Source of the DNA: Roseicella sp. DB1501
Lineage (GTDB): Bacteria > Pseudomonadota > Alphaproteobacteria > Acetobacterales > Acetobacteraceae
DNA: 64,000 bases
Direction of reading: 5' to 3'
Assembly (NCBI RefSeq): GCF_013112485.1
Contig: NZ_JABFHG010000010.1
Span: 1 to 64,000, forward strand
A program made the position numbers and the translations under genes. The notes beneath the pieces are model-generated. The model was not told the origin of the DNA and did no database searches. It saw nothing but the letters and a program-made list of their open reading frames with translations. Shown here piece after piece: positions 15,625-24,921 of the stretch. How positions within the stretch are numbered: the stretch's first letter is position 1; every line of letters begins with the position of its first letter.

Positions 15625-16452
15625 CTACAGGAGAAGCTCGATCATGGCCGGCACATGGTCGCTGGCCTGCGGCCAGCCCCGCGCCGGCTTCAGCACTGCG
15701 TGACGCGACAAGGCGCCGGCGAGGTCCGGGCTGACCCAGAGATGGTCCAGCCGGCGGCCACGATCCGAGGCCTCCCAGTCGCGCGCCCGGTAGGACCACC
15801 AAGTGTAGAGCTTCTCGGAGGGCGGCACGAAATGCCGCAGCGCGTCGTGCCAGGCACCGGCCTGCATCCAGCCGGTCAGCGCCTCGACTTCGACCGGCGT
15901 GTGCGAGACGATGCCGAGCATCTGCCGGTGGCTCCAGACATCATGCTCGAGCGGCGCGATGTTCAGGTCGCCGACCAGCACGCTGCGCGGCCGGGCGCCG
16001 CGCGCCGCCGACCAGGCGGTGGCCTCGGCGACGAAGTCGAGCTTGTGGGCGAATTTCGGATTGGCCTCGCGGTCCGGCAGGTCGCCGCCGGCCGGGACGT
16101 AGAAATCATGCAGCTCGAGCGGACCGCCCGGCGCGTCGAGCGAGACGGCGAGGTGCCGGCAGTCGCCGCGGCGGCACCAGTCCGGCTCCTCGGCGCGCAC
16201 GGTGAGGGGCAGCCGCGAGAGGATGGCGACGCCGTTGTAGCCCTTCATGCCCTTATGGGCGATGTGCGGGAAGCCGAAGGCGCGGATGTCCTCGAGCGGG
16301 AAGAGCTCGTCCGGGCACTTGGTCTCCTGCAGGCAGAGCACGTCCGGATCGAGCGCCTTCACCAGCTCCGCCAGCAGGCCGCGGCGCAGCCGGACGGAGT
16401 TGATGTTCCAGGTGGCGATGCGGAGCGGTCGCCCGGCGTGCTGGGTCGGCAT
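15625..16452 (-). CDS. xthA: Exodeoxyribonuclease III
   Basis: A 275-residue AP endonuclease/3'-5' exonuclease of the EEP superfamily, active in base-excision repair. Catalytic segments are ATWNINSVR, LQETK (Glu43), HDFYVPAGGD, VGDLNIAP and the terminal SDHVP. Metal-dependent and cytosolic. ATG 16452 is chosen; a GTG at 16485 is in frame. The gene is monocistronic. Confidence 0.93.
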   Translation of the reverse strand: MPTQHAGRPLRIATWNINSVRLRRGLLAELVKALDPDVLCLQETKCPDELFPLEDIRAFGFPHIAHKGMKGYNGVAILSRLPLTVRAEEPDWCRRGDCRHLAVSLDAPGGPLELHDFYVPAGGDLPDREANPKFAHKLDFVAEATAWSAARGARPRSVLVGDLNIAPLEHDVWSHRQMLGIVSHTPVEVEALTGWMQAGAWHDALRHFVPPSEKLYTWWSYRARDWEASDRGRRLDHLWVSPDLAGALSRHAVLKPARGWPQASDHVPAMIELLL

Positions 16453-16563
16453 GGGAAGGGCATAGTCGCCAGCGGCAGCGGCCACAATGCTTCCCGGCTC
16501 CTTCCCTTGGCCCTTCCCCGGCCGGACAGGCCCTGCCGCGGCGAGGCCCCACGGGCGGCGCCG

Positions 16564-17250
16564 TCAGACGATGCGCGTGCGCACCTCGCCCACGCCCTCG
16601 ACGATGCCCTCCAGCAGGTCGCCCCGCTGCACCGCCGCCACGCCCTCCGGCGTGCCGGTCATGATCAGGTCGCCGGGCGCGAGGCGCACGAGATGCGAGA
16701 GGTTCGAGATCACCTCCGGCACCGACCAGATCAGCTTCGACAGGTCGGAGGACTGCACCACCTTGCCATTGACCCTGAGCTCGATCCGGCCTTTCGAGAC
16801 GTCGACGCCCTTGGCCGGGACCAGCGCGCCCATCGGCGCGGAATTGTCGAAGCCCTTGCCCATGTCCCAGGGGCGGCCGGTCTTCTTGGCCTCGTTCTGC
16901 AGGTCGCGCCGCGTCATGTCGAGGCCGGCGCAATAGCCCCAGACATGCCCCATCGCCTCGGCCACGGGGATGTCGGCGCCGGCCGCGCCGATCGCCACCA
17001 CCAGCTCCATCTCGTGGTGGAGCTGCTTCGTCATCGGCGGGTAGGGCATGTCCGCATCGGCCACCACCAGCGCATCGGCCGGCTTGGTGAAGTAGAAGGG
17101 CGGCTCGCGGGTCGGGTCGCTGCCCATCTCGATGGCGTGCTCGGCGTAATTGCGGCCGACGCAGAAGATCCGGCGCACCGGGAACATCTGCTGGCTGCCC
17201 TTGATGGGCAGGGCGGCGATGACCGGCGGGGCGATGACGTAATCGGACAT
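16564..17250 (-). CDS. Fumarylacetoacetate hydrolase-family protein
   Basis: A 228-residue FAH-fold protein of the fumarylpyruvate hydrolase type. It has the FCVGRNYAEHAIEMG start, FTKPADALV, HHEMELVVAIG (metal-binding His/Glu), YCAGLDMTRRDLQ, KGFDNSAPMG and GDLIMTGTPEGV. These residues bind Mg2+ and cleave C-C bonds in acylpyruvates, for example fumarylpyruvate in gentisate breakdown, or decarboxylate oxaloacetate. An AGGAG lies 12 bases upstream of ATG 17250. No other aromatic-degradation gene is next to it, so the substrate is open. Confidence 0.87.
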   Translation of the reverse strand: MSDYVIAPPVIAALPIKGSQQMFPVRRIFCVGRNYAEHAIEMGSDPTREPPFYFTKPADALVVADADMPYPPMTKQLHHEMELVVAIGAAGADIPVAEAMGHVWGYCAGLDMTRRDLQNEAKKTGRPWDMGKGFDNSAPMGALVPAKGVDVSKGRIELRVNGKVVQSSDLSKLIWSVPEVISNLSHLVRLAPGDLIMTGTPEGVAAVQRGDLLEGIVEGVGEVRTRIV

Positions 17251-17585
17251 GCCGCGTGGCACTCCTGCAAGCGAGGCGGCGAGCCCCCGGAGCGGCCGCG
17301 GCCGTCCGGAATGTCACGTCGCCCGGGACTGGGATCCGGCGCGGCGGCGATCCATGACGGCCGCGCCGCGCCGGTCGCAGTCTTTAGCCTGCCGCCGCCA
17401 GCACGGGAAACGCCGGGCCAGGCCGCCGCCCGCCGACGCCGGCGGTCGCCGCGACGGCGGGGCAGACGCGAACGGAAGGGCCGGCCGTCCTGGGGCAGTG
17501 CCGAAATGCTCTGCCCGAGAAGCGGGGTTCACTTGGCGTCGTACATCAAGTAGATCGGCTAACTTGCGGAGAAACGGCAAAAAGC
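17251..17585. other. Gene-free stretch
   Basis: 335 bases with only shadow reading frames. The first half is extremely GC-rich; the last about 60 bases are AT-richer. It contains the upstream region of the FAH gene and no recognisable RNA gene, repeat or strong promoter. Confidence 0.5.
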
Positions 17586-17621
17586 AAAAAAAAGCGCCCG
17601 GACAGGGGGGTGTCCGGGCGC
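17586..17621 (-). terminator. Intrinsic terminator
   Basis: An 11-bp perfect stem, GCGCCCGGACA pairing with TGTCCGGGCGC, around a six-base loop (17594-17621). On the minus strand it is followed by eight T (17593-17586). It serves either the candidate small RNA or the amidotransferase gene upstream. Confidence 0.82.
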
Positions 17622-17685
17622 CGTTGTTGCTTGCTTCCGATCGGAAAGGTCGGGCGAGCCGGCAGGGGAAACCGGCCTCGGCCAC
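17586..17685 (-). ncRNA. Candidate small RNA
   Basis: On the minus strand a perfect TATAAT (17697-17692) stands about 7 bases before a predicted start near 17685, and a strong intrinsic terminator closes the unit at 17621-17586. No reading frame of convincing composition exists between them. The predicted transcript is about 100 bases, with a CCGG-TTTCCCCTG-CCGG hairpin. The -35 region is not consensus (TAATAT at 17-base spacing). It could instead be a processed 3' end of the amidotransferase mRNA, whose gene ends 160 bases upstream. Confidence 0.38.
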
Positions 17686-17847
17686 CAACCCATTATAGGC
17701 GGGTTGGCCTGTGGATATTAGCGAGGACGGGGCGCAGAAGCAAAAGCCTTTGCGCGACACAGGCATGCGAGACCGCCATATCGCCCAGAGGTCGCGTAAC
17801 TGTGACCGGAAACAACCGCAACCGCGGTAGCCGACAATTGGATGTTG

Positions 17848-18639
17848 CTATTCCGCCGCTTGCGCCAGCGCTTGCCGGTGGGGCTCGGCCCGGCGGGCGG
17901 CGGAACGGGCGGCTGCCTCGCCGAAGCGCTCGAACAGCGCCCGGCTGACCGGATCGCGTTCCCAGTCATACTCCGGATGCCACTGCACGCCATAGGCGAA
18001 ATTGATGGAATCTTTTACACGCACAGCTTCAATGGTGCCATCGGGCGCCCAGGCCTCGGCGACCAGGCGCGGCGCCAGGCGGGCGATGCCCTGGTTGTGC
18101 AGGGAGTTCACCATCAGCTCGGTGCGGCCGGCGAGCTCGGCCACCAGGCTGTCCGGCTGCAGCCGCAGTCCATGCGCCTTGGCGACGCGGATGCGCGGCA
18201 GCTGCTGGTCGGCCGGGGTCGAGTGGTCGATACGGCCCGGCAGGTCCTGGATCCGCTGGTCGAGGCTGCCGCCGAGCGCCACGTTCAGCTCCTGGAAGCC
18301 GCGGCAGATGGCGAGCAGCGGCACGCCCGTCGCAATGGCGGCGCGGATCAGCGGCAGGGTGGTGGCGTCGCGCGCCAGATCCTCCGGCGTGCCCTCGGCA
18401 TGCGGCGGCCCGGCATAGAATTCGGGGCAGACATTCGAGCGGCTGCCGGTGAGGATGAGGCCATCGAGCCGCGGCAGGATCTGCGGCGCCATCGCCTCAC
18501 CCGCCGCCGGCAGCAGCACCGGGATGCCGCCGACCGGGCCGAGCACCACGCGAACATAGCTGTCGGAGGCCGCGTGGTTCGGCGTCGCGAAGATGCCGAA
18601 GGCCTTCATGCAGCAGGAAATACCGATGAGCGCTTTCAT
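17848..18639 (-). CDS. Class I glutamine amidotransferase-like (gamma-Glu-GABA hydrolase / PuuD family)
   Basis: A 263-residue peptidase C26-type hydrolase. The nucleophile elbow LLAICRGFQELN, the NSLHNQGI segment and the catalytic VQWHPEYD with His are visible, together with the early LDGLILTGSRSNVCPEFY typical of PuuD. Family members hydrolyse gamma-glutamyl-gamma-aminobutyrate in putrescine catabolism or similar gamma-glutamyl compounds. No other put/puu gene is nearby. The start at 18639 begins MKALIGISCC. Confidence 0.85.
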   Translation of the reverse strand: MKALIGISCCMKAFGIFATPNHAASDSYVRVVLGPVGGIPVLLPAAGEAMAPQILPRLDGLILTGSRSNVCPEFYAGPPHAEGTPEDLARDATTLPLIRAAIATGVPLLAICRGFQELNVALGGSLDQRIQDLPGRIDHSTPADQQLPRIRVAKAHGLRLQPDSLVAELAGRTELMVNSLHNQGIARLAPRLVAEAWAPDGTIEAVRVKDSINFAYGVQWHPEYDWERDPVSRALFERFGEAAARSAARRAEPHRQALAQAAE

Positions 18640-18845
18640 CACGGTTCCAGCTTCATCCCCGATTGCGGCACGATCAAGATGCCGGCGCGAATAGTGATGC
18701 AGGTTTCGCGCCAATCCCTGACCGCTTCCTTGACTTGATCACGGCCCCGCCAAGCGCTCCGCACCGGAGATAGGCGCCCCGCGGCGGCGCCGACCAGGGA
18801 ATGCCGCATGGCAGCGCCGGCACCGGCGCAGGGCTCCCGCCGCGG

Positions 18846-19490
18846 CTACTGGATCCCCAGCTCCTCGCGGAAGCGCGGGTCGTTGAAATCGAAGAGGATG
18901 GAGGGGAAGCGCCCGCCATATTCGGGCTGGGACAGCGTCACGCGCGTCTGCTGGCCCTGCGCGTCGACGACGGCCCATTGCCGCAGCTCGACCGGGTCCT
19001 GGGCGAAGACCAGGGTGAGCTGCCCCTCGGCGGCGCGGCCGGTGCGGAACAGCGTGATCCGCAGCATCCCGCCGCCCCGCTCCACCCGGCTGACAGTGAC
19101 GTCGCCCGAGAGGCGGAGGTCGTCGCGCATCAGCATGCCGAGCGGCGTGGCGCCGATCGGCAGGGTGGTCGCCTGCCTGAGCTGGCGGTCGAAGTAGAAG
19201 AATTGGCCGTAGCTGGCGACGAGGAGCAGCGGCTCCGGCGGGTCGTATTCGAAGCGCATCTTGCCCGGCCGCACGATCCAGCCCGTGCCCTCGGCCGAGG
19301 CGCCGTTCTGGGCGATCTGCAGGAAGCGCGCCTTCAGGCTGGTCAGGCGGTTCAGCCAGGCCTCGGCGCGGGCGACATCGGCCCTGTCGCGGTCGGAGAG
19401 CGGCCGCGACTGAGCAAGCGCCGCGGGGGCAAGGACCGGCGGAGCCAGCAACAGGGTGGGAAGGGCGAGCAGGGATCGGCGCAGCATCAC
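18846..19490 (-). CDS. lolA: LolA-like outer-membrane lipoprotein carrier
   Basis: 214 residues with a cleavable signal peptide (about 1-26, ending ALA-Q) and the LolA beta-barrel half: LTSLKARFLQIAQNG, GTGWIVRPGKMRFEYDPP, LLLVASYGQFFYFD and GGRFPSILFDFNDPRF. LolA shuttles lipoproteins through the periplasm from LolCDE to LolB. ATG 19490 or the next codon 19487 could start the protein. It lies near ftsK, as in many alphaproteobacteria, but is separated from it here by two other genes. Confidence 0.87.
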   Translation of the reverse strand: MMLRRSLLALPTLLLAPPVLAPAALAQSRPLSDRDRADVARAEAWLNRLTSLKARFLQIAQNGASAEGTGWIVRPGKMRFEYDPPEPLLLVASYGQFFYFDRQLRQATTLPIGATPLGMLMRDDLRLSGDVTVSRVERGGGMLRITLFRTGRAAEGQLTLVFAQDPVELRQWAVVDAQGQQTRVTLSQPEYGGRFPSILFDFNDPRFREELGIQ

Positions 19491-19667
19491 CCCTCATGTG
19501 GACCGGGCGCCGCCGCCGGGAAAGCCCCGCAGCGCCCGCCAGGGATGGCGAAGATTGTCGCAACGTGAAGCCGCGTGACAGGGGCGTGACTCCCCCTCCG
19601 GCGCCTGCTGTGTGACGAGTGACGGCCTGAGGCGTTCCTTCACCATCACCTGGCAGTATCCGGCCCG

Positions 19668-20708
19668 ATGCCCTTCCTCCTGCCGCAGCTCGCGGCGACC
19701 TCCAGCACCGCGACCCGCCCCCGGGCGGTGGTCGCGCTCGCCGCGGGCACGCAGCCGGCCGCGCTCGCGCGCTGCCTCTGCGCGCTGTCGCTGCAGCGGA
19801 GCGGGAACGGGCTCTGGCTGGCGCCGGGCGCCTTCGGCGCGGTCGTGGTGCCGGACGGCCCGGTCGCGCCGGTGCGGGAGGTGCTGCAGGGCCTCGGCCC
19901 CTCCCTGCCCTTCCTGGTGAGCCTCGCCCCGCCGGTCGCGGCGCGGGACGCGGCGCTGCGCAGCGCCCTCGCCCAGGCCGCCGAATGGGCCGGGCCCGAG
20001 ACGCCGGTGCTCACCACCCTGGCCGAGGCAATTCCGGAGCCGCACTGGCTGGAACGCGCCATGGCCGGCCTCGCCGGCGGCGCCGATGCGGTGTTCGGCG
20101 AGGCGGTGCCGCCGCCCGGCACGCCCGACCCGGCGGCCCGCTACGCCGCCCTGCTCGCCGCCCTCGCGGCGCGGCTCGATCCCGATTCGGCCGATCCGGC
20201 GCCGCCGCATGGCCAGGAGACGGCGGCGAGCTTCGCCCTCCGCGCCGGGCTGCTGGCCTGCATCGGCGGCATGCCGCCCGGCGCGGAGGGCTTCGCCGGC
20301 CTGCCGGCGGCGCTGCGGCGGCAGGATGCCCGCCTCCGCCATGTCGAGGGCATGCGGGTCGAGGCGGTGCTGCCGCCGGCGCCGATCGAGCCCGTCCTCG
20401 CCTGGCGCCGCCGGGTGCAGGCGCGCCGCGCCCTGCGCGGCTTCTGGCGGAAGGGGACCGGCCTCGTCGCGGCCGAGACGGCGGCCTTCCGGCGCTGGGC
20501 GGTGCGTCTCGGCCTGCCGGCCGGGGCGCTCGGCAATGCGCTCGCCACGCCGCATTTCGGCGAGGCCTGGGCCGCGGTCGAGGCCGCCAGCCCGGTGCTC
20601 GCCGCGGCGCTGCGCCTGCCGCCGGCGGCGCTGCCGCGGCAGATCCGCCTGGCGCGGCTGCTGCTCGGCCTCACGCCCCGCCAGCCGCAACCAGAAGGGA
20701 CGGCATAG
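19668..20708 (+). CDS. Glycosyltransferase-family-2-like protein (uncertain)
   Basis: 346 residues, Ala/Arg/Leu-rich and apparently cytosolic. The pattern of a short strand-helix opening (RAVVALAAGTQPAALARCLCAL), PFLVSLAPPV and TPVLTTLAEAIPEPHWLERAM (a DxD-less region) with ADAVFGEAVPPPG recalls a degenerate GT2 (GT-A) fold. No DXD motif is evident, so catalytic activity is doubtful. It converges with the secreted-protein gene across 9 bases. The function is not known. Confidence 0.5.
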   Translation: MPFLLPQLAATSSTATRPRAVVALAAGTQPAALARCLCALSLQRSGNGLWLAPGAFGAVVVPDGPVAPVREVLQGLGPSLPFLVSLAPPVAARDAALRSALAQAAEWAGPETPVLTTLAEAIPEPHWLERAMAGLAGGADAVFGEAVPPPGTPDPAARYAALLAALAARLDPDSADPAPPHGQETAASFALRAGLLACIGGMPPGAEGFAGLPAALRRQDARLRHVEGMRVEAVLPPAPIEPVLAWRRRVQARRALRGFWRKGTGLVAAETAAFRRWAVRLGLPAGALGNALATPHFGEAWAAVEAASPVLAAALRLPPAALPRQIRLARLLLGLTPRQPQPEGTA

Positions 20709-20717
20709 GGCAATACC

Positions 20718-21332
20718 TCAGCGCGCCGGCCGCGGCGTTCCCTGCACCGCGCCAGGTGGCAGGGCCAGGCTGCGATAGCCGGCCGGCGCCTCGAAGCGGG
20801 CCGGGTCCTGCCGGCCATAGGCGACCGAGACCGCCTCGACCGTGCCGCTCCGCTCGCCGGCCGTGCCGCTGCTGCGGAGCATGACGCCATCCGCCGTCAA
20901 GCAGGTCTCGCCCCGCGCCTGGCCGTCCTCGTAGTGCCAGACGGTGCAGGCGAGGCCGGCGATGGTGGCGCTGCCGCCGCGCGTGAAGCGGGCATTGGCC
21001 GGCGGCTCAGTCGGCAGCAGCGTGCCGCCGGCGGCCGGCGGCACCTCCACCACCGCGCGCTCGCGCTCCATCACCAGCAGCATGCGCTGCGCCTTCTGGT
21101 CGATCACCGAGAAGCCCTGCATGCCCGGTGCCTCGACGCGCAGCTTCCGCGCCCCGGCCAGCCAGGCCATCTGCAGGCTGCGGCCAGTGGCCTCGCCGCT
21201 GGTCACGCGATAGGTCACGGCGACGTCGCGGCTCGGCTGCAGCAGCGGCCGTTCCTGCGCCGCCACGGGCGGCGCCGCCAGAGCCAGCAAAGGCGCCAGC
21301 AGCGAGGGGACCTTCGGGCGCCGGCGCATCAA
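20718..21332 (-). CDS. Secreted protein of unknown function (DUF4412-like)
   Basis: 204 residues. A signal peptide (residues 1-25, ending PPVAAQ) is followed by beta-rich sequence with [39 protein letters not shown] and [22 protein letters not shown], which suggests a LolA/DUF4412-like half-barrel that could bind lipid or lipoprotein. Its start overlaps the ftsK stop by 4 bases, so it is co-translated with ftsK. The position corresponds to where lolA usually sits beside ftsK, hence a LolA-related origin is possible. Confidence 0.6.
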   Translation of the reverse strand: MMRRRPKVPSLLAPLLALAAPPVAAQERPLLQPSRDVAVTYRVTSGEATGRSLQMAWLAGARKLRVEAPGMQGFSVIDQKAQRMLLVMERERAVVEVPPAAGGTLLPTEPPANARFTRGGSATIAGLACTVWHYEDGQARGETCLTADGVMLRSSGTAGERSGTVEAVSVAYGRQDPARFEAPAGYRSLALPPGAVQGTPRPAR

Positions 21333-23800
21333 TCCTCCTGGGTGCGCCGGGCCAGCACCTCGCGCTTGCCGACATGGTTGGCGGGGCCGACCACGCCCTC
21401 CTTCTCCATCTGCTCGATGAGCTTGGCGGCGCGGTTGTAGCCGATGTTGAGATGGCGCTGGATGAAGGAGGTGCTGGCCTTGCCCTCGCGGCTGACGAGG
21501 TCGACCGCCTGGTCGAACAGGCTCTTCTCCGAATCCGAGGCGCCGGCGATGCCGGAGAGGGAGAGGCCGTCGCCGCCCTCCTCCTCCTCGGTCTCGGTGA
21601 CCTCCTCGACATAGGCCGGCTCGCCCTGCGCGCGCAGGAACTCGACCACCTTCTCGACCTCGCCATCCGAGACGAAGGGCCCGTGCACGCGGCTGACCCG
21701 GCCGCCGCCGGCCATGTGCAGCATGTCGCCCTGGCCGAGCAGCTGCTCGGCGCCCATCTCGCCGAGGATGGTGCGGCTGTCGATCTTGCTCGTCACCTGG
21801 AAGGAGATGCGGGTCGGGAAATTGGCCTTGATGGTGCCGGTGATGACATCGACCGAGGGCCGCTGCGTCGCCATGATCACATGGATGCCGGCGGCGCGCG
21901 CCATCTGCGCCAGGCGCTGCACCGCGGCCTCGATCTCCTTGCCCGCCACCATCATCAGGTCGGCGACCTCGTCGATGATGACGACGATCATCGGCAGTGG
22001 CACCAGGACCAGCGGCTGGTCCTCGAAGACCGGCTTGCCGGTCTCCGGGTCGAAGCCGGTCTGCACCCGCCGGGTCAGCACCTCGCCGCGCCGCCGCGCC
22101 TCGCCGACCTTCTCGTTGTAGCCTGCGATGTTACGGACGCCGAGTTGCGACATGGCGCGGTAGCGGCGCTCCATCTCGCGCACCGTCCATTTCAGCGCGC
22201 CGATCGCCTTGGGCGGCTCGGTCACCACCGGCGCCAGCAGATGCGGGATGCGGTCATAGACCGAGAGCTCCAGCATCTTCGGGTCGATCATGATGAAGCG
22301 GCACTCCTCCGGCCCGAAGCGCCAGAGGAGGGAGAGGATCATGGTGTTGATGGCGACCGACTTGCCCGAGCCGGTGGTGCCGGCGATGAGCAGATGCGGC
22401 ATGCGGGCCAGGTCGGCGATGACCGGCAGGCCGCCGATATCCTTGCCCAGCGCCAGCGGCAGCCGGCCGGGATGCCGCTGCCAGTCCTCCGAGCCCATCA
22501 TCTCGCCGAAATAGACCGTCTCGCGCTTGGCGTTCGGCAGCTCGATGCCGATGACGTTGCGCCCTGGCACGGTCGCGATGCGCACCGCGGTGACGTGCAT
22601 GTTGCGGGCGATGTCGTCGGCGAGGCCGATGACCCGGGCGGATTTGGTGCCCGGCGCCGGCTCCAGCTCGTAGAGCGTGACCACCGGCCCGGGATTGATG
22701 CCGGCGATGCGGCCGCGGACGCCGTAATCCTCCAGCACCTGCTCGAGCAGCCGGGCATTGGCGCTGAGCGCCTCCTCGCTCGGCCGGCCGACGCGCTTGG
22801 CCGGCGGCTCCTGCAGCAGCTCGAGCGGCGGCAGCCGCCAGGGCTCCTCGCCGAGCAGGGGCTGCACCTCCTGCCGGGCTGGCCTGGCGGTGCGCGGCGG
22901 CGGCGCCGGGGCGGCGATGCGCGGCGGCGCCCGCTCTGCGGGACGCGAGGCGGCGGCCTCCTCCGCCTCGGGCTCCGGCTCGCGCGCCGGTCGCGGCGGC
23001 GGGACGCTCGGGGCCCGCGCCGGGCGGCGCTGCTCGGCCGCCGCATCGGCGGCGCGCAGCACCGCGGCGAGATCGGGTGCCGGCGCGGCCGGCCGCCGCA
23101 CCCGCCAGCGCAGCACGCGGCCGAGCGGCCGGCCCAGCCGGGCGAGCAGCCCCGCCGCGCCGCGGGCCCCGGCACCGCCGGCCCGCGTCAGGCCGGTGGC
23201 CGAGTCGCGGGCGGCGCGGCCGACCCGGACCCATTCCGCCGGCGAGAGGCCGAGGGCGGCGATGGCCAGCAGCAGGGTCACCGCCAGCAGCGTCACGCTC
23301 GCCACCAGCCCGCCGAAGGGCCCGAGCAGCGCCTCGGCCGTGTCGTGCAGGGCATGCGCGGCGATCGTCCCGCCGGCGCCGCCGGGCCCGGCGCTGGCCG
23401 GGGCCGGTAGCGGCACCAGGGTCAGCGCCGCGCCGCCGATCGGCAGCGCCGCGAGCAGCGCCGCCAGCCGGGCGGGGAAGAGGCTGAGGCCGCGATGCGT
23501 CGCCAGCCGCCAGGCCCAGGCGAGCAGCGCCAGGCCAGGCAGCAGCCCCGCCCAGCCGAAGCCCTGCAGCAGCAGGTCCGACAGCACGGCGCCGGCCGGG
23601 CCGGCGAGGTTCGTCGCGGCCCGGGTGGTGGCGGTGGAGAGCGAGGGGTCGGCCGGGTCGTAGCTGGCGAGCGCCACCAGCAGGGCGAGGCCGGTCAGGC
23701 CGCAGACGAGGCCGAGGACCTCGAAGAGGCGCCGCCGGATCGCCGCCTTGACGGCGGGCGAGGCGAAGCGGCGGACCCCGGAGAGTTGGGACGAGGACAT
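21329..23800 (-). CDS. ftsK: DNA translocase FtsK
   Basis: About 823 residues. Four membrane helices lie in the first about 190 residues, then a Pro/Ala/Arg-rich linker (about 200-330), then the RecA-like motor with Walker [10 protein letters not shown] near residue 472 and Walker [12 protein letters not shown]. The C-terminal gamma winged helix reads [22 protein letters not shown]. FtsK pumps DNA at the septum and activates XerCD at dif. ATG 23800 is used; an in-frame ATG at 23821 would add seven residues. Confidence 0.95.
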   Translation of the reverse strand: MSSSQLSGVRRFASPAVKAAIRRRLFEVLGLVCGLTGLALLVALASYDPADPSLSTATTRAATNLAGPAGAVLSDLLLQGFGWAGLLPGLALLAWAWRLATHRGLSLFPARLAALLAALPIGGAALTLVPLPAPASAGPGGAGGTIAAHALHDTAEALLGPFGGLVASVTLLAVTLLLAIAALGLSPAEWVRVGRAARDSATGLTRAGGAGARGAAGLLARLGRPLGRVLRWRVRRPAAPAPDLAAVLRAADAAAEQRRPARAPSVPPPRPAREPEPEAEEAAASRPAERAPPRIAAPAPPPRTARPARQEVQPLLGEEPWRLPPLELLQEPPAKRVGRPSEEALSANARLLEQVLEDYGVRGRIAGINPGPVVTLYELEPAPGTKSARVIGLADDIARNMHVTAVRIATVPGRNVIGIELPNAKRETVYFGEMMGSEDWQRHPGRLPLALGKDIGGLPVIADLARMPHLLIAGTTGSGKSVAINTMILSLLWRFGPEECRFIMIDPKMLELSVYDRIPHLLAPVVTEPPKAIGALKWTVREMERRYRAMSQLGVRNIAGYNEKVGEARRRGEVLTRRVQTGFDPETGKPVFEDQPLVLVPLPMIVVIIDEVADLMMVAGKEIEAAVQRLAQMARAAGIHVIMATQRPSVDVITGTIKANFPTRISFQVTSKIDSRTILGEMGAEQLLGQGDMLHMAGGGRVSRVHGPFVSDGEVEKVVEFLRAQGEPAYVEEVTETEEEEGGDGLSLSGIAGASDSEKSLFDQAVDLVSREGKASTSFIQRHLNIGYNRAAKLIEQMEKEGVVGPANHVGKREVLARRTQED

Positions 23801-24002
23801 GGAGGCGCGGGTCGCAGACATGGGCGCGGCGAGGATCCGGCTGGAAGGAGACGCGAAGATTAACCCGCAACGCCCTGAGAAAGCGAGATGTCGTCCGTGC
23901 CGGCCCCGAATCTAACGCGGCGCCGCGGTGGGGCCCGGACGCAAGACGGGGCGCCGGCCGCCAGGCCAGCGCCCCTCATCCGGCATCCCCCCGATGCGGC
24001 GA

Positions 24003-24812
24003 TCAGAAGATCTTGCTGAGGGTGAAGAGCACCCGCCCCTCGCAGATCCGCTGCCCGCCCGTCGCCCGGTCGGCCACCGGCGCGCATTCGTTCTTGCTGA
24101 TGTTGGTGTCGTACCAGGCGACCGTCGCGGTCACGCCCCAGTAGATCTCGCGCGAGATGCCGATGGAGTACCAGAGATAGTCCGGCGTGCCGAAGAAGGG
24201 GTTCTTCTGGATCCACTGATAGCCGAGCCGGCCGGAGGCGGTGAGCTCAAAAGGCAGGGTCACGTCGACGCCGCCCTCGACGTAATGGCCGGTGCCGGAG
24301 CGGCCGAAGAAATTGGGCGAGTAGTTGTAGGCGGCCAGGATCTTCACCGGATCGATGGTGTAGTTCGCCTTGACCGCGATCTCCTGATACTCGTTCAGCT
24401 GCGTGCCCGGCGCCTTGTCCTGCCCCGGATAGGTGTAGCCGATATAGCCGATGTCGAAATTGATGCCGCCGAGCGCGAAGCGGTAGCCGGCCATCAGGTC
24501 CAGCTCCTGGCGGGTGTCGTTCCAGGGGTTGGCGAGGAATTTCGCGTTCGAGAGGAAGGCGCCGACATAGACGCCGCTCTCGTGCTGCACGTCGAGCGTC
24601 GCCTGATAGGCCCAGTTGTTGCGGGTCTGGCTGATCCCGCGGAACAGGTAGTCGTTCGAGATCGCCGGCGTCGTCGTCACGGTCAGGCCGAGCGAGTCGA
24701 TCTGCTGCTGCGCCGCGGCCGGCAGGCTGGGCAGGACGAGCGCGGCGGCGGCGAGGGCCGCCCCTCGCAGGAAGGCGGCGGGCCGCGTCAGCAGCCCGGA
24801 CAAGTCGATCAT
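24003..24812 (-). CDS. TorF-family putative porin (Gcw_chp)
   Basis: 269 residues with a signal peptide (about 1-37, ending PAAAQ). The mature region is all beta strand with alternating hydrophobic residues, including TTTPAISNDYLFRGISQTR, GVYVGAFLSNAKF, FDIGYIGYTYPG and a final FTLSKIF ending in Phe, as expected of an outer-membrane beta barrel. The family is annotated as TorF/Gcw_chp; transport substrate unknown. It lies downstream of glnK-amtB, though the amtB terminator separates them. Confidence 0.82.
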   Translation of the reverse strand: MIDLSGLLTRPAAFLRGAALAAAALVLPSLPAAAQQQIDSLGLTVTTTPAISNDYLFRGISQTRNNWAYQATLDVQHESGVYVGAFLSNAKFLANPWNDTRQELDLMAGYRFALGGINFDIGYIGYTYPGQDKAPGTQLNEYQEIAVKANYTIDPVKILAAYNYSPNFFGRSGTGHYVEGGVDVTLPFELTASGRLGYQWIQKNPFFGTPDYLWYSIGISREIYWGVTATVAWYDTNISKNECAPVADRATGGQRICEGRVLFTLSKIF

Positions 24813-24878
24813 GATTCCCTGGTCCCTGTATCGGTTGGAACGGCGATCCGTTCGGCTCAGGCAACTTTCCCGGCTGCC

Positions 24879-24908
24879 AAAAAAAGGGAGGGGGTCCGGC
24901 CCCCTCCC
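24879..24908 (-). terminator. Intrinsic terminator of amtB
   Basis: A nine-bp stem, GGGAGGGGG (24886-24894) with CCCCCTCCC (24900-24908) around TCCGG. On the minus strand it is followed by a run of T (24885-24879), 14 bases after the amtB stop. Confidence 0.82.
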
Positions 24909-24921
24909 CCGCATGCCGGGC

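Noticed and set aside
17586-17685. SRP (4.5S) or 6S RNA
   Set aside because: The conserved SRP tetraloop region (GGAAG with flanking GCAGCC) is not complete, and there is no 6S-type central bubble. Kept only as an unnamed candidate RNA.
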